From a virus, in the IMG/VR virus record IMGVR_UViG_3300017986_000023, positions 1 to 58,721 of that record: a DNA stretch of 58,721 nt; one strand, given 5' to 3'. Within the stretch, counting starts at the first letter, position 1; the number at the start of each line of letters is the position of its first letter. The notes beneath the pieces were generated by a model. That model was not told where the DNA came from, did no database searches, and saw only the letters and a program-made list of their open reading frames with translations. The translations under genes and the position numbers were made by a program. Below are positions 37,736 to 45,028 of the stretch, piece after piece.

Positions 37736-38197
37736 TCATATTTTCCAGCTGATTTCAATACGTGTGTTGCCAGTCTCGTCCCAGTGATAGTCGCACCCAC
37801 ACTCTTTGATAATAGGCAGAATGGCTTTCAGATTTTCGACGCCCTCTTTGTCGCCAGCAAAACAGAAGTAGCTGGAGAATTGTTGCTTAGGCGTATTGCA
37901 GATGAAACCAGAAACCGAAGTGTCATACTCAGAAATATCGAATCCTTCTTCGATTTCACCAGAGCCGAAACATTCCATGCATTCATCATCGGTGTCGTGG
38001 TCGTAACCCTCGCCTTGGCAAGTTGGGCATTCTTCGCCTTCCATGTAGACTTCACAGTCTTGCGAGTGATTGAACAGCACCCTCGACAGATCATCATGCT
38101 CGACTTCAGCCCATGCGCAGGACTGACAACACGGCAGATTCCAACCGACAAACCAGCCCTCTTCACTCAACCGCTCTTGCAATACTTCAAACGACAT
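37736..38197 (-). CDS. Cysteine-rich protein with DnaJ-type CxxCxGxG
   Basis: 153 residues. Start has LPCCQSCAWAE, then CPTCQGEGYDHDTDDECMECFGSGE, a near-complete pair of DnaJ-type zinc repeats, and an alpha/beta C-terminus (YFCFAGDKEGVENLKAIL). It may be a zinc-bound regulator or chaperone-like protein. It ends 12 bases before the oxidase ATG and starts 8 bases after the SprT-like gene. Confidence 0.65.
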   Translation of the reverse strand: MSFEVLQERLSEEGWFVGWNLPCCQSCAWAEVEHDDLSRVLFNHSQDCEVYMEGEECPTCQGEGYDHDTDDECMECFGSGEIEEGFDISEYDTSVSGFICNTPKQQFSSYFCFAGDKEGVENLKAILPIIKECGCDYHWDETGNTRIEISWKI

Positions 38198-38205
38198 AAC
38201 TTCTC

Positions 38206-38637
38206 CTAGTTGTTAAACGGCAAGTGAAAGGGGAAACAAGTGTGAAACAATTCTGTCTCAAGGCGATACGCTTCTTTCTCCCAAGGCTGATTGTCATACT
38301 CATAGCCATCAGCGTTGCGACCCTTCCACTTCCAAGCGCCTTCTGCAACCAACTCACCACGCAAAAACTGGCGAGCATGAACCATCTCATGAGCCAGAGT
38401 GTGCATCATTTCTGTAAAGCCAAGTTTGCGACCAGTGACTGGACACTTCTTGGCGATAGTGATCTTGGCATAGTCGCGATCACCCTCGCAGAGACCGTAA
38501 GCGTCAAGCTTGTTAGCGAAATCGATCTCTAGCAGAGGCTTGCGCAACCGACTCAGCCCTAGGGCTTTGATCAAAGCAGGCACATAGTAATCAAGCACCG
38601 CTTCGTTTCTGACACGACCACCAATGGCATAAATCAT
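38206..38637 (-). CDS. SprT-like metallopeptidase candidate
   Basis: 143 residues. HTLAHEMVHARQF (about 79-91) gives zinc HExxH, and PWEKEAYRLE (about 117-126) can supply the third Glu ligand. SprT-like domains cut DNA-protein crosslinks in eukaryotes; the phage role is unknown. First gene behind the promoter at 38662..38690. Confidence 0.72.
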   Translation of the reverse strand: MIYAIGGRVRNEAVLDYYVPALIKALGLSRLRKPLLEIDFANKLDAYGLCEGDRDYAKITIAKKCPVTGRKLGFTEMMHTLAHEMVHARQFLRGELVAEGAWKWKGRNADGYEYDNQPWEKEAYRLETELFHTCFPFHLPFNN

Positions 38638-38661
38638 AGGAATCCTCTCACTGAAAATGCT

Positions 38662-38740
38662 ATCCTACCATAGAACAGCATCAGAGTCAACCACTTTTTT
38701 CATGAATTTTTTCTATTGTTTTCGGAACATTGATCGATTT
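38662..38740 (-). promoter_or_regulatory. Early sigma70-type promoter
   Basis: TTGACT (38685..38690), 17 bases, TAGGAT (38662..38667), then AGCATTTTCAGTGAGAGG. A-runs upstream (to about 38740). Confidence 0.72.
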
Positions 38741-38758
38741 TATCAATAATGAATAAAA

Positions 38759-39172
38759 TCAACCACTTACGTTCACTACTCGCTGGCGGAGATCACTGGA
38801 GCTAAACCGATGATCCCGCTTGTTAAAGTACAATTGTATGTCGCGGCGACGGCAGATATCTTTGCCCGTAAACTCACGGTCTCGATACTCATCGCCTAAA
38901 ATTCGAACGTCGAGGTGATACAGTTCAAGGATGTCTTTGAGGTCTTCTTCTGTCTGGTACGGAATGATTTCGTCTACGTAACTGACAGCCTTGAGTTGTG
39001 TGTATCGCTCGACTAGGGTTTGAACGGGCGAGTTCTTTTCAGAACGATCCAGTGAAGGATCGACCTGAAGCCCGCAGATAAGATAGTCGCAATGCTGTTT
39101 AGCATCACGAAGCATTTGAACATGACCCGCGTGTAACAGGTCAAAAGTTGAACAGGTGAAACCGATCTTCAT
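38759..39172 (-). CDS. TagD/RfaE-type nucleotidylyltransferase
   Basis: 137 residues from ATG 39172 (overlaps the deaminase stop by ATGA). TFDLLHAGHVQML (about 9-21) is the HxGH motif, FSSSDLRQR (about 122-130) the ISSTxxR-type loop. The length matches glycerol-3-phosphate cytidylyltransferases and RfaE/HldE C-domains. It activates a sugar- or polyol-phosphate with CTP or ATP. Together with the cupin and UDP-glucose-dehydrogenase-like genes nearby it suggests a sugar-nucleotide theme, perhaps surface or DNA glycan modification. Confidence 0.82.
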   Translation of the reverse strand: MKIGFTCSTFDLLHAGHVQMLRDAKQHCDYLICGLQVDPSLDRSEKNSPVQTLVERYTQLKAVSYVDEIIPYQTEEDLKDILELYHLDVRILGDEYRDREFTGKDICRRRDIQLYFNKRDHRFSSSDLRQRVVNVSG

Positions 39173-39636
39173 AATTTGATTACCGCCACTCCACATTGTT
39201 TCAAAAACTCTTTACCGCATCCTTTCGCGGCTTCATACTCTACATCATAATAGAGATGGGATATGCCACTTTGATAGATCAGTTTGGCACACTCGATACA
39301 TGGCAGGTGTGTGCAGAACATTGTTGCGCCTTCGCACGACTCAGCACTTCTTGCCATCTTTGCAATGGCATTTGATTCTGCGTGTAACACTTCGGGCTTC
39401 GTTTTATATGCTCCATAAATCTCACGATCACCTTCGTGAACTTCGAAGTTAATACCGTCTAAAGGTTCCCATTCTTCGCACTCGTTATTCCATCCGGCGG
39501 GCATGCCGTTGTATCCAATAGAAACGATACGATTGTCCTTCACGATGATCGCGCCGACTTTTGCTCGACGGGCTGTACTGAGTTCTGCGAATCGCTTCGC
39601 GGTGTCCATATACGCATCTAGAAATTTTTTCTTCAC
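39169..39636 (-). CDS. dCMP deaminase
   Basis: 155 residues, GTG start overlapping the upstream TGA. Zinc and catalytic motif HAESNAI (about 85-91) and PCIECAKLI (about 111-119), with SIGYNGMP near the N-terminus as in dCMP deaminases. It converts dCMP to dUMP for dTMP synthesis. Extra Cys residues (NNECEEW) fit the second zinc site of T4-type dCMP deaminases. Confidence 0.93.
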   Translation of the reverse strand: MKKKFLDAYMDTAKRFAELSTARRAKVGAIIVKDNRIVSIGYNGMPAGWNNECEEWEPLDGINFEVHEGDREIYGAYKTKPEVLHAESNAIAKMARSAESCEGATMFCTHLPCIECAKLIYQSGISHLYYDVEYEAAKGCGKEFLKQCGVAVIKL

Positions 39637-39710
39637 GAGTCATCTTCACCTTTTACGACCAGCCAAGTCACGATAACAAGGCTAGCGAATAATACAGTTA
39701 CTAACAACAT
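39633..39710 (-). CDS. Membrane microprotein, 25 residues
   Basis: MLLVTVLFASLVIVTWLVVK followed by GEDDS: one membrane helix plus a short acidic tail. ATG 39708..39710 overlaps the upstream TGA (TGATG) and its TGA overlaps the deaminase GTG (GTGA). Double coupling and the clear helix make translation plausible despite the size. Confidence 0.5.
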   Translation of the reverse strand: MLLVTVLFASLVIVTWLVVKGEDDS

Positions 39711-39922
39711 CACTTAAACGCCATAACAAAAAGAATGAGTAGCAGTAGAACATTAGTGAAGAACAGTTCCACCGCCAGTAACGTGTGATACCACACCCAA
39801 CGTGCTTGATAGACTTTTTCTACTTCACCCTCTTGAGGCAGATTTTCAACAATCGCTTTGTCAATAGGATTTTCTTCGATAGGTCTCTCAAACACTTTTA
39901 CAATTCGACTGAATACGCTCAA
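39710..39922 (-). CDS. Small membrane protein, 70 residues
   Basis: MSVFSRIVKVFERPIEENPI..., then YQARWVWYHTLLAVELFF and one long hydrophobic helix (about 47-69). I know very similar proteins in T4-like cyanophages, function unknown. ATGA overlap with the upstream gene. Confidence 0.72.
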   Translation of the reverse strand: MSVFSRIVKVFERPIEENPIDKAIVENLPQEGEVEKVYQARWVWYHTLLAVELFFTNVLLLLILFVMAFK

Positions 39923-40131
39923 TGAATTTTTCGCACCTGATAGTTAAAAGCATCTTGAGTCTGCATCGTAAATTTTTCGCCAGTGACCAAGATACCCACT
40001 AGATTGTTTTGATTGATCTTCTGAATTGATTTCATGTTGTATACCTGCCTTTTAGCAGGATCATGCCATACAATTACTTCATACTCTTCAGTGAAAAGAG
40101 TTTTGAGCCAGCTCTTAATCTTTTGCATCAT
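39919..40131 (-). CDS. Small protein, 70 residues
   Basis: Start ATG 40131 with GAGGACTTGG immediately upstream, inside the end of the preceding gene; the frame is open to 40218. MMQKIKSWLKTLFTEEYEVI..., beta-rich second half (YNMKSIQKINQNNLVGILVTG). Unknown. Confidence 0.6.
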   Translation of the reverse strand: MMQKIKSWLKTLFTEEYEVIVWHDPAKRQVYNMKSIQKINQNNLVGILVTGEKFTMQTQDAFNYQVRKIH

Positions 40132-40381
40132 CCAAGTCCTCACGCTCTTTACGGAGGCTATGATATTCTTCGCAAACGTCATCAAACGAAGCCCATAATT
40201 TTTTAAACTTGACATCATAAACCTCCTTTAGTCCCAGGTATTTATTCATAATTGAATCTGCAATATCAGGAGGCAAATGCGCAAAATTTGGACTGTCAAT
40301 GAAATGCGCAGTGATCATATCGAGATCCTCCGTGACATTCCAACAGGCTAAGATTTCTTGCTCAAGATCAAAAATTTTCAT
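40115..40381 (-). CDS. Conserved T4-like phage protein, 88 residues
   Basis: MKIFDLEQEILACWNVTEDL... is a beginning I recall from a helical protein found in most T4-like cyanophages, with a C-terminal charged helix (EEYHSLRKEREDLDDAKD). Role unknown. Overlaps the cupin gene by four bases. Confidence 0.78.
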   Translation of the reverse strand: MKIFDLEQEILACWNVTEDLDMITAHFIDSPNFAHLPPDIADSIMNKYLGLKEVYDVKFKKLWASFDDVCEEYHSLRKEREDLDDAKD

Positions 40382-40743
40382 AACTTGTGCCCTTGCGTAC
40401 GTCGAACAATATCATCACCATCAAACTCAGCCCAGTATAACTCAAAAGCCACACCGTCTTCAATACCTACGAATTGATGCCACTTGCCCGGCTCGACTTT
40501 GTAGTATTCACCCGCACGTAGAATCGTCTGATCACAAACAGTCGGACGAGAATCATTTGGTTGAGTACCATCAGGCCAAGTACGCACCATCAGAACACCA
40601 GACTCGACATAGAAACCATTCCACTTGGTCTTATGATAGTGTTCGCTACAGCAATGGTTTGCCATAAACTCGATTCGGTGAAACTCAAACGTGCTATTGT
40701 GTTCGATGAGTTCCGTGTTACCCCATACCTTACCTGCTTTCAC
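40378..40743 (-). CDS. Cupin protein, sugar-isomerase-like
   Basis: 121 residues, one cupin barrel: SEHYHKTKWNGFYVESG (about 33-49) and KVEPGKWHQF (about 81-90) match the two cupin motifs with His ligands. It resembles the C-terminal domain of mannose-6-phosphate isomerase/GDP-mannose pyrophosphorylase. It may act with the neighbouring sugar-nucleotide genes. Confidence 0.8.
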   Translation of the reverse strand: MKAGKVWGNTELIEHNSTFEFHRIEFMANHCCSEHYHKTKWNGFYVESGVLMVRTWPDGTQPNDSRPTVCDQTILRAGEYYKVEPGKWHQFVGIEDGVAFELYWAEFDGDDIVRRTQGHKL

Positions 40744-40934
40744 TACAATTCTCCTTCTACTAAAATCGCATCGTCTTTTGAGACGAAATTGATAAATCGC
40801 TTACCATAGACCTCATCTGGATCTTGTAGTGATTTATATTCTTTTTCTTCAACGGCTAGAAGCGGGACGCACTGACCAACTTTGTTGGCGTACCACTTTC
40901 GAGGATCGCTACACTTCTGGATCAAAATCTTCAT
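40743..40934 (-). CDS. Small conserved protein, 63 residues
   Basis: ATG 40934: MKILIQKCSDPRKWYANKVG..., a beginning I recall in T4-like phage small proteins ('WYANK.GQ'). Overlaps the AbrB-like fusion gene by 26 bases. Ends with FVSKDDAILVEGEL. Unknown. Confidence 0.65.
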   Translation of the reverse strand: MKILIQKCSDPRKWYANKVGQCVPLLAVEEKEYKSLQDPDEVYGKRFINFVSKDDAILVEGEL

Positions 40935-41322
40935 TAGGCACTCCATAGTATTCAAGTACTGTCGTAAACGCACGAACATGTTCAACAAGATAGTTTACAT
41001 CTTTAACCGGATCACTGTCAAAGAAAGAAAGACCTTCACCGTTACTGCGCTCTTCAATGCTTTGCTCAAATCCAGCAATAGCATTTTTCAATTCTTGAAT
41101 AACGATGGCATCGACCTGTTCGTCTACCATCTCGATCACCACTTTACTCATTTCTTTTTTCCTCAGAGTCCAAGACCCATTACCATTGTCTATCCATTCA
41201 ATATCGTCGCCTTCTTTCCAGCCAAGCAACTCCATCTCTTCGTCAGGAAAGATCAGATATTGACCATCTGAATCTTCTTGCACATCAAGCGTATACCTAC
41301 GAGCGGTATCTGGTATTTGCAT
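40909..41322 (-). CDS. Two-part protein with AbrB/MazE-like N-terminus
   Basis: 137 residues. First half (about 1-57) has LIFPDEEMELLGWKEGDDIEWIDNGNGSWTL, the swapped-hairpin pattern of AbrB/SpoVT proteins. The second half starts at an internal MSKVVIEMVDEQ and is a helical module (LVEHVRAFTTVLEYYG) that in T4-like cyanophages I remember as a separate protein. Probably a fusion of two small phage genes. Confidence 0.65.
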   Translation of the reverse strand: MQIPDTARRYTLDVQEDSDGQYLIFPDEEMELLGWKEGDDIEWIDNGNGSWTLRKKEMSKVVIEMVDEQVDAIVIQELKNAIAGFEQSIEERSNGEGLSFFDSDPVKDVNYLVEHVRAFTTVLEYYGVPNEDFDPEV

Positions 41323-42070
41323 CGATAGTATCCTTTAAGAACTGCACGTCGGCACCAGCCTCTTCGCCAAACTTAGCAAAGGCTGCCATGTCTTTCGGAA
41401 AACAGTGCCCACCATAACCGAACGAGCCATCAGGACCTGGCACTTGCGTATGCGAGCGACCGATGCGAGGATCAAGACAGAGACCATCGATCACAACGTC
41501 AAAGTCTTGACCACCACAGGCTTGAAAAATCTCGTGGGCTTGATTAAAGAATGTCACTTTGGTTGCAAGAAAACAGTTCAGCAAATACTTAGCGAACGAG
41601 GCTTGCTCGGCTGTCATATAGCGAACTTGCTTCAGATTAGGCAAGACAGGTGCGAATATCTCGTGCCACCAGCGCATCGAACCACCACCATAAATCGCAA
41701 ACTCTGAGTCAAGAAACTCTTGAGTTGGATTCGATCCAGTGGTGCCCTTCAGATACTCAGGGCTGAACGTAATGTCCAGATGATCAAACTCACGCAGAAA
41801 TATAGGGTTTGTGGTCGACTTGATCAGATACTTGGTGTCTCGGAACTTATTGAAAACATCTCGCACGTTATCAGTAAAACACGAGCCATCATCACCCATA
41901 GGCGTAGCGACACAGACAACGACTCCATCAACAGAGTCAGTCAGATTGTCTGGATAATTTGAGCCCTTGGCAGGATCATCAAAGAACAGATCAATGTCTG
42001 GATGCTTTTCAAGTGCGGTACCTACAGCAGTACCAACGGGACCAAGACCCGCAACAACAATGCGTGGCAT
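41297..42070 (-). CDS. UDP-glucose/GDP-mannose dehydrogenase-like, short form
   Basis: 257 residues against about 390-450 in full-length enzymes. The NAD-binding Rossmann start (VVAGLGPVGTAVG), K161 in SFAKYLLN, catalytic C223 in GGHCFPKD and D227 are all present, so the chemistry that oxidises a sugar nucleotide to its uronic acid may be possible, but the C-terminal nucleotide-binding domain is missing. It ends with DANTRYRS. A degenerate relative sits at 48442..49398. Confidence 0.85.
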   Translation of the reverse strand: MPRIVVAGLGPVGTAVGTALEKHPDIDLFFDDPAKGSNYPDNLTDSVDGVVVCVATPMGDDGSCFTDNVRDVFNKFRDTKYLIKSTTNPIFLREFDHLDITFSPEYLKGTTGSNPTQEFLDSEFAIYGGGSMRWWHEIFAPVLPNLKQVRYMTAEQASFAKYLLNCFLATKVTFFNQAHEIFQACGGQDFDVVIDGLCLDPRIGRSHTQVPGPDGSFGYGGHCFPKDMAAFAKFGEEAGADVQFLKDTIDANTRYRS

Positions 42071-42280
42071 TCACTTCTCCATAAATTTTTCAAGATAACT
42101 GCCGCCCACATCGTCAATGTAAGTGCAGAGGTCATAGAACTTTTCTACGACCAAATAAAAAATGTCCCAGATCAAAACTGGAACAACAATCAATGATAAC
42201 TTAAACGCACGTCGATAGTCAATATCCGACAGCGCGTCCGTTAATCTCTCCCCAAGTTTCGCTATCCACCCTTTCTTCAT
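42071..42280 (-). CDS. Small membrane protein, 69 residues
   Basis: MKKGWIAKLGERLTDALSDI..., one hydrophobic helix (about 29-45, SLIVVPVLIWDIFYLVV) and a charged end. It overlaps the upstream gene by 62 bases in another frame and touches the dehydrogenase start. Confidence 0.6.
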   Translation of the reverse strand: MKKGWIAKLGERLTDALSDIDYRRAFKLSLIVVPVLIWDIFYLVVEKFYDLCTYIDDVGGSYLEKFMEK

Positions 42281-42431
42281 ATTCTGGATACTCCTCGCAC
42301 AGATCGGATAAACGTTCGCAGATTTCTAACGACTGCTTTGAATAAATCATTTTCGGAACTTTTGGACTGGTGTCAGTCAACAGTTCTGTCACTAGCTTTT
42401 TATATAGCGACTTAAATTCCTCGTAACTCAT
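42219..42431 (-). CDS. Small helical protein, 70 residues
   Basis: MSYEEFKSLYKKLVTELLTD..., acidic, helical, likely cytoplasmic. Start overlaps the upstream TGA. Long overlap (62 bases) with the downstream membrane protein gene. Unknown. Confidence 0.6.
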   Translation of the reverse strand: MSYEEFKSLYKKLVTELLTDTSPKVPKMIYSKQSLEICERLSDLCEEYPEYEERVDSETWGEINGRAVGY

Positions 42432-42589
42432 GACACGTCCTTTTCAACGATAGACCAAACACGATCAGGGTACTCGGCTTGAAGCTCCTTCAGCGTGTAC
42501 TCTGCCATAAAATACGAAGTCTCAGACCAAGTGTAAACAGACTCGGTCTGACCTTCGTAAGTAATCAAAAAAATGTAGCAGTCTTCCAT
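42428..42589 (-). CDS. Microprotein, 53 residues
   Basis: MEDCYIFLITYEGQTESVYT... ending VWSIVEKDVS. Start at ATG 42587..42589, overlapping the upstream TAA (TAATG); stop overlaps the next ATG. Compact alpha/beta. Unknown. Confidence 0.65.
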   Translation of the reverse strand: MEDCYIFLITYEGQTESVYTWSETSYFMAEYTLKELQAEYPDRVWSIVEKDVS

Positions 42590-42861
42590 TACGAAATCAC
42601 CTGAACACGACCATCGTAGTCGAAAGTAGTTTCGAAGGGAACGTAGCCGATGTCACCGATTCGCGAATCATCGTCCGTGTCAGCGCCAGTGATCTCGATG
42701 TGAAATCCTTCGAACATCGGAAACTTATGGAGAGGGTGAATCACAGTACCCTTCTTGATGACACGACCAACAATAAAGTGCTCGTGACGACCCTCGATAG
42801 GTTCAAAGTCAAATGCTTTGATAACGTCACCGATCTCAGCAGTGTTTTCATACTTCAACAT
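42589..42861 (-). CDS. Conserved phage protein, 90 residues
   Basis: Beta-rich: EIGDVIKAFDFEPIEGRHEHFIVG, IGYVPFETTFDYDGRVQVI. Matches a pattern I recall in T4-like phages (a small protein with 'G..IKAYDF....GR'). Function unknown. Second gene of the unit behind the promoter at 43281. Confidence 0.7.
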   Translation of the reverse strand: MLKYENTAEIGDVIKAFDFEPIEGRHEHFIVGRVIKKGTVIHPLHKFPMFEGFHIEITGADTDDDSRIGDIGYVPFETTFDYDGRVQVIS

Positions 42862-42863
42862 AA

Positions 42864-43247
42864 TTAAGCCTCCAGAACGTAAGGTTTGCCAAACTGACCA
42901 ACGTTGATGTAGACATAGTGACTTCTGTGAAAGTAGTCAGTCATAATGTCATCGTTGCAGAAAAAGTCAGGACCCTCAAGAGCGGCTTTGAGTTCGCTCA
43001 AAAACGCAACAACTTTAGGACAGTTGTAGTTCTCTTCGATCCAGTAAGGGTTGACCTGAATGTAGTCTCGATCAAACTCGTTACCACCTTCAAGGGCACC
43101 AAGAACATCAAGCTTACCGCTCTTGATGTTGCAGACTAAGCCGCTGTGATGCTGAACCGCAAGAGTTCCCTTCATGCCGTACTTCTTGAGTACAGCCTTG
43201 ATGCCGGGAGCTAACTTCTTCTTCATTTCTTGACTAACATACGCCAT
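42864..43247 (-). CDS. LPD29-like protein
   Basis: 127 residues, start ATG 43247 preceded by GAGG; the frame extends three codons to a TTG. MAYVSQEMKKKLAPGIKAVL, KYGMKGTLAVQHHSGLVCNI, DYIQVNPYWIEENY and DYFHRSHYVYINVGQFGKPY match a widespread phage domain I know as LPD29 (from large polyvalent proteins). The role is not known. First gene behind the early promoter. Confidence 0.78.
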   Translation of the reverse strand: MAYVSQEMKKKLAPGIKAVLKKYGMKGTLAVQHHSGLVCNIKSGKLDVLGALEGGNEFDRDYIQVNPYWIEENYNCPKVVAFLSELKAALEGPDFFCNDDIMTDYFHRSHYVYINVGQFGKPYVLEA

Positions 43248-43280
43248 AACAAACAACCTCTCATCTCAAATTACATAGTA

Positions 43281-43350
43281 ATTATCGCAGGAATCCAAGA
43301 GGTCGTCAACACTTTTTTAAACTTTTTTTAGACTTTTTTGTTATAAGCTT
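43281..43350 (-). promoter_or_regulatory. Early sigma70-type promoter with dyad and A-tracts
   Basis: TTGACG (43304..43309), 17 bases, GATAAT (43281..43286). AATTAC/GTAATT (43270..43284) overlaps the -10 and start. Upstream phased runs: AAAAAAGTCTAAAAAAAGTTTAAAAAAGTG. Confidence 0.8.
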
Positions 43351-43363
43351 ATAAATCAACGAC

Positions 43364-43573
43364 TTAGGAGGGTGGACGAAAACTGCGTTGACCAGTTTCT
43401 TCGTCTTCTTCAGCGGCTGGTGGAGGGCAGATTTGACCACGCGCATTACCGCTTGCTACGCCAGGAACGCCGCCATTGACAGAGACATTCCAGCAAGGGA
43501 GATTGGCGCACCCACTAACCGTGAGTAGCGCCAAGACACTAAAAGTAAGTTTCAAGCATTTCCAATCGATCAT
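43364..43573 (-). CDS. Small lipoprotein
   Basis: 69 residues. Lipobox LLTVSGC (Cys22) after a signal sequence; mature part Gly-rich and Pro-rich (SVNGGVPGVASGNARG; CPPPAAEEDEE). Similar small lipoproteins exist in marine phages. Overlaps the upstream gene by 35 bases. Confidence 0.65.
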   Translation of the reverse strand: MIDWKCLKLTFSVLALLTVSGCANLPCWNVSVNGGVPGVASGNARGQICPPPAAEEDEETGQRSFRPPS

Positions 43574-43754
43574 GATATTCAGCCATCTTGCTCAGTTCAG
43601 TTTCAAGAGTTTCCATCATATCTGGGTGTTCTGCGACAGCCACAGAATGTTCCAGAATGAGTTCTGCATTCATTCGATGTCTGTGAATGCTTGCTTCAAA
43701 ATGCGCTTTCGCGGCTTCAATAATCTGTTCTCTAAATTCTCTTACGGGTTTCAT
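43539..43754 (-). CDS. Small helical protein, 71 residues
   Basis: MKPVREFREQIIEAAKAHFE..., all helical, His-rich (ASIHRHRMNAELILEHSV), likely a small bundle. Function unknown. Confidence 0.62.
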   Translation of the reverse strand: MKPVREFREQIIEAAKAHFEASIHRHRMNAELILEHSVAVAEHPDMMETLETELSKMAEYHDRLEMLETYF

Positions 43755-43769
43755 GCAACGACCTCTTCT

Positions 43770-44039
43770 TTATACGCGATGAGCAATCGCTGACGGATAA
43801 CCTTCGTACCACTCAACGACGGTGTTTGTGCGGAAAGAGCGCCACGCATCTTTGTCGAGACACCAGACAGCAAAGTGTTCGCTGTTTGCGTCCATGTCTT
43901 GAACTGTGATGCTGGTGCCAGCAATCTCAGCGTTAAGGGTGCAAGGCATAACACGGATCTCGTCCGTATTAATCTTTTTGAAAACAACAGTAGCAACGCC
44001 TTTCTTTACTGCGTCGATAAATTGTTGTGGATTCTGCAT
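43770..44039 (-). CDS. SH3-like small protein (DUF2693-like)
   Basis: 89 residues: VATVVFKKINTDEIRVMPCTLN then AVWCLDKDAWRSFRTNTVVEW. This 'V.FKK..G..R.M.CTL ... VWD....WRSFR...V' pattern is a known phage SH3-like fold (I recall DUF2693, unchecked). Role unknown. Confidence 0.75.
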   Translation of the reverse strand: MQNPQQFIDAVKKGVATVVFKKINTDEIRVMPCTLNAEIAGTSITVQDMDANSEHFAVWCLDKDAWRSFRTNTVVEWYEGYPSAIAHRV

Positions 44040-44042
44040 TGG

Positions 44043-44570
44043 TTATCCTCCGAAGTAAGACAGAATGTTTTCAGGTGAAGTTACTTCGTAAGGGTCAGTC
44101 TCGCAGTTGTCCTCGCGACCTGGCTCTTCGAAGATTTTCATGATTACGCCATCGACAACGTGCATCGCATAACGCCACGAACGCATACCAAAACCAAGAT
44201 TGTCTTTAGCGACAAGCATTCCCATTTGCTCAGTGAAATCACCAGAGCCGTCAGGAATCACTTTGACGTTGACTAATTTCTGATCTCTAGCCCACGCATT
44301 CATTACAAACGCATCGTTGACCGAAACACAGTAGATGTCATCGACGCCATAACTTTTAAACTGACCGTACAACTTCTCAAAGTTGGGCAGTTGGTACGTA
44401 GAGCAAGTCGGTGTAAAAGCACCGGGAAGAGAAAAGACAATCACAGACTTGCCCATAAACAAGTCTTCGGTAGTTACGTCTTCCCATCGATACGGATTTG
44501 CACCGGGGATTGAATTATCACGGACCCGAGTTTTGAACACAACGTCAGGCACTTTCACAGGGCTAGTCAT
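44043..44570 (-). CDS. Peroxiredoxin (Prx5-like)
   Basis: 175 residues. LPGAFTPTCS holds peroxidatic C56 with T53 and P54, as in peroxiredoxin 5/AhpE-type proteins. GMRSWRYAMHVVDG supplies the active-site Arg region. It reduces peroxides. A second Cys (DNCETD) might resolve the reaction. With the alternative oxidase it suggests control of redox stress in the infected cell. GGAGAAACAA precedes the ATG. Confidence 0.9.
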   Translation of the reverse strand: MTSPVKVPDVVFKTRVRDNSIPGANPYRWEDVTTEDLFMGKSVIVFSLPGAFTPTCSTYQLPNFEKLYGQFKSYGVDDIYCVSVNDAFVMNAWARDQKLVNVKVIPDGSGDFTEQMGMLVAKDNLGFGMRSWRYAMHVVDGVIMKIFEEPGREDNCETDPYEVTSPENILSYFGG

Positions 44571-44782
44571 TTGTTTCTCCTATTAAAGAATGATATCACA
44601 AAATATTTTCGAACGCAAGCGACGACGAAAAATATGGAAGTAAAAAGTAAAGTCATCAACTCCGCAGTCAAACTAAGCGGTAAGAACATTTTGAGAAGAA
44701 TGTAGTTGAGAACTAAATTAATTGGTGTTGCTACGATTGTATCACTTACAGCCGTCTTAGCGGCCTTCATGTTAAATGTCAT
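44567..44782 (-). CDS. Two-helix membrane protein, 71 residues
   Basis: Two hydrophobic stretches (about 19-34 NLVLNYILLKMFLPL and 41-60 LMTLLFTSIFFVVAC) with a basic end (FFNRRNK). Short repeated theme 'AVSDTIVATPINLVLNY' similar to small bacterial membrane proteins. Overlaps the peroxiredoxin start by four bases. Confidence 0.65.
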   Translation of the reverse strand: MTFNMKAAKTAVSDTIVATPINLVLNYILLKMFLPLSLTAELMTLLFTSIFFVVACVRKYFVISFFNRRNK

Positions 44783-45028
44783 TCACTTTCCAGTATAGAT
44801 GTCGTCGATATAGTCCCTAAACTGATCAACTTTATCCAGACGATTGGGCCAATAGATATAGTCCTTCTCTGGATTCTTTCTCAGATTATCCAACAATGGT
44901 TGAATAGCATTATACAACTTATCGAGCCGACTTTCAACCGCATCTTTTTCAGTCGAAGATTTCTGAACAACCTCCAACTCTTCTTCAGTTACGGCTGTAA
45001 AGCCAAAATCGAAAATGTCTTCTGTCAT
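44783..45028 (-). CDS. Conserved T4-like phage protein, 81 residues
   Basis: IFDFGFTAVTEEELEVVQ then RLDKLYNAIQPLLDNLRKNPEKDYIYWPNR. I recall this protein, with 'FDFGFT' and 'KDYIYWPNR', in nearly all T4-like cyanophages. Function unknown; helical with a conserved C-terminus. ATGA overlap with the DUF3310-like gene. Confidence 0.8.
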   Translation of the reverse strand: MTEDIFDFGFTAVTEEELEVVQKSSTEKDAVESRLDKLYNAIQPLLDNLRKNPEKDYIYWPNRLDKVDQFRDYIDDIYTGK

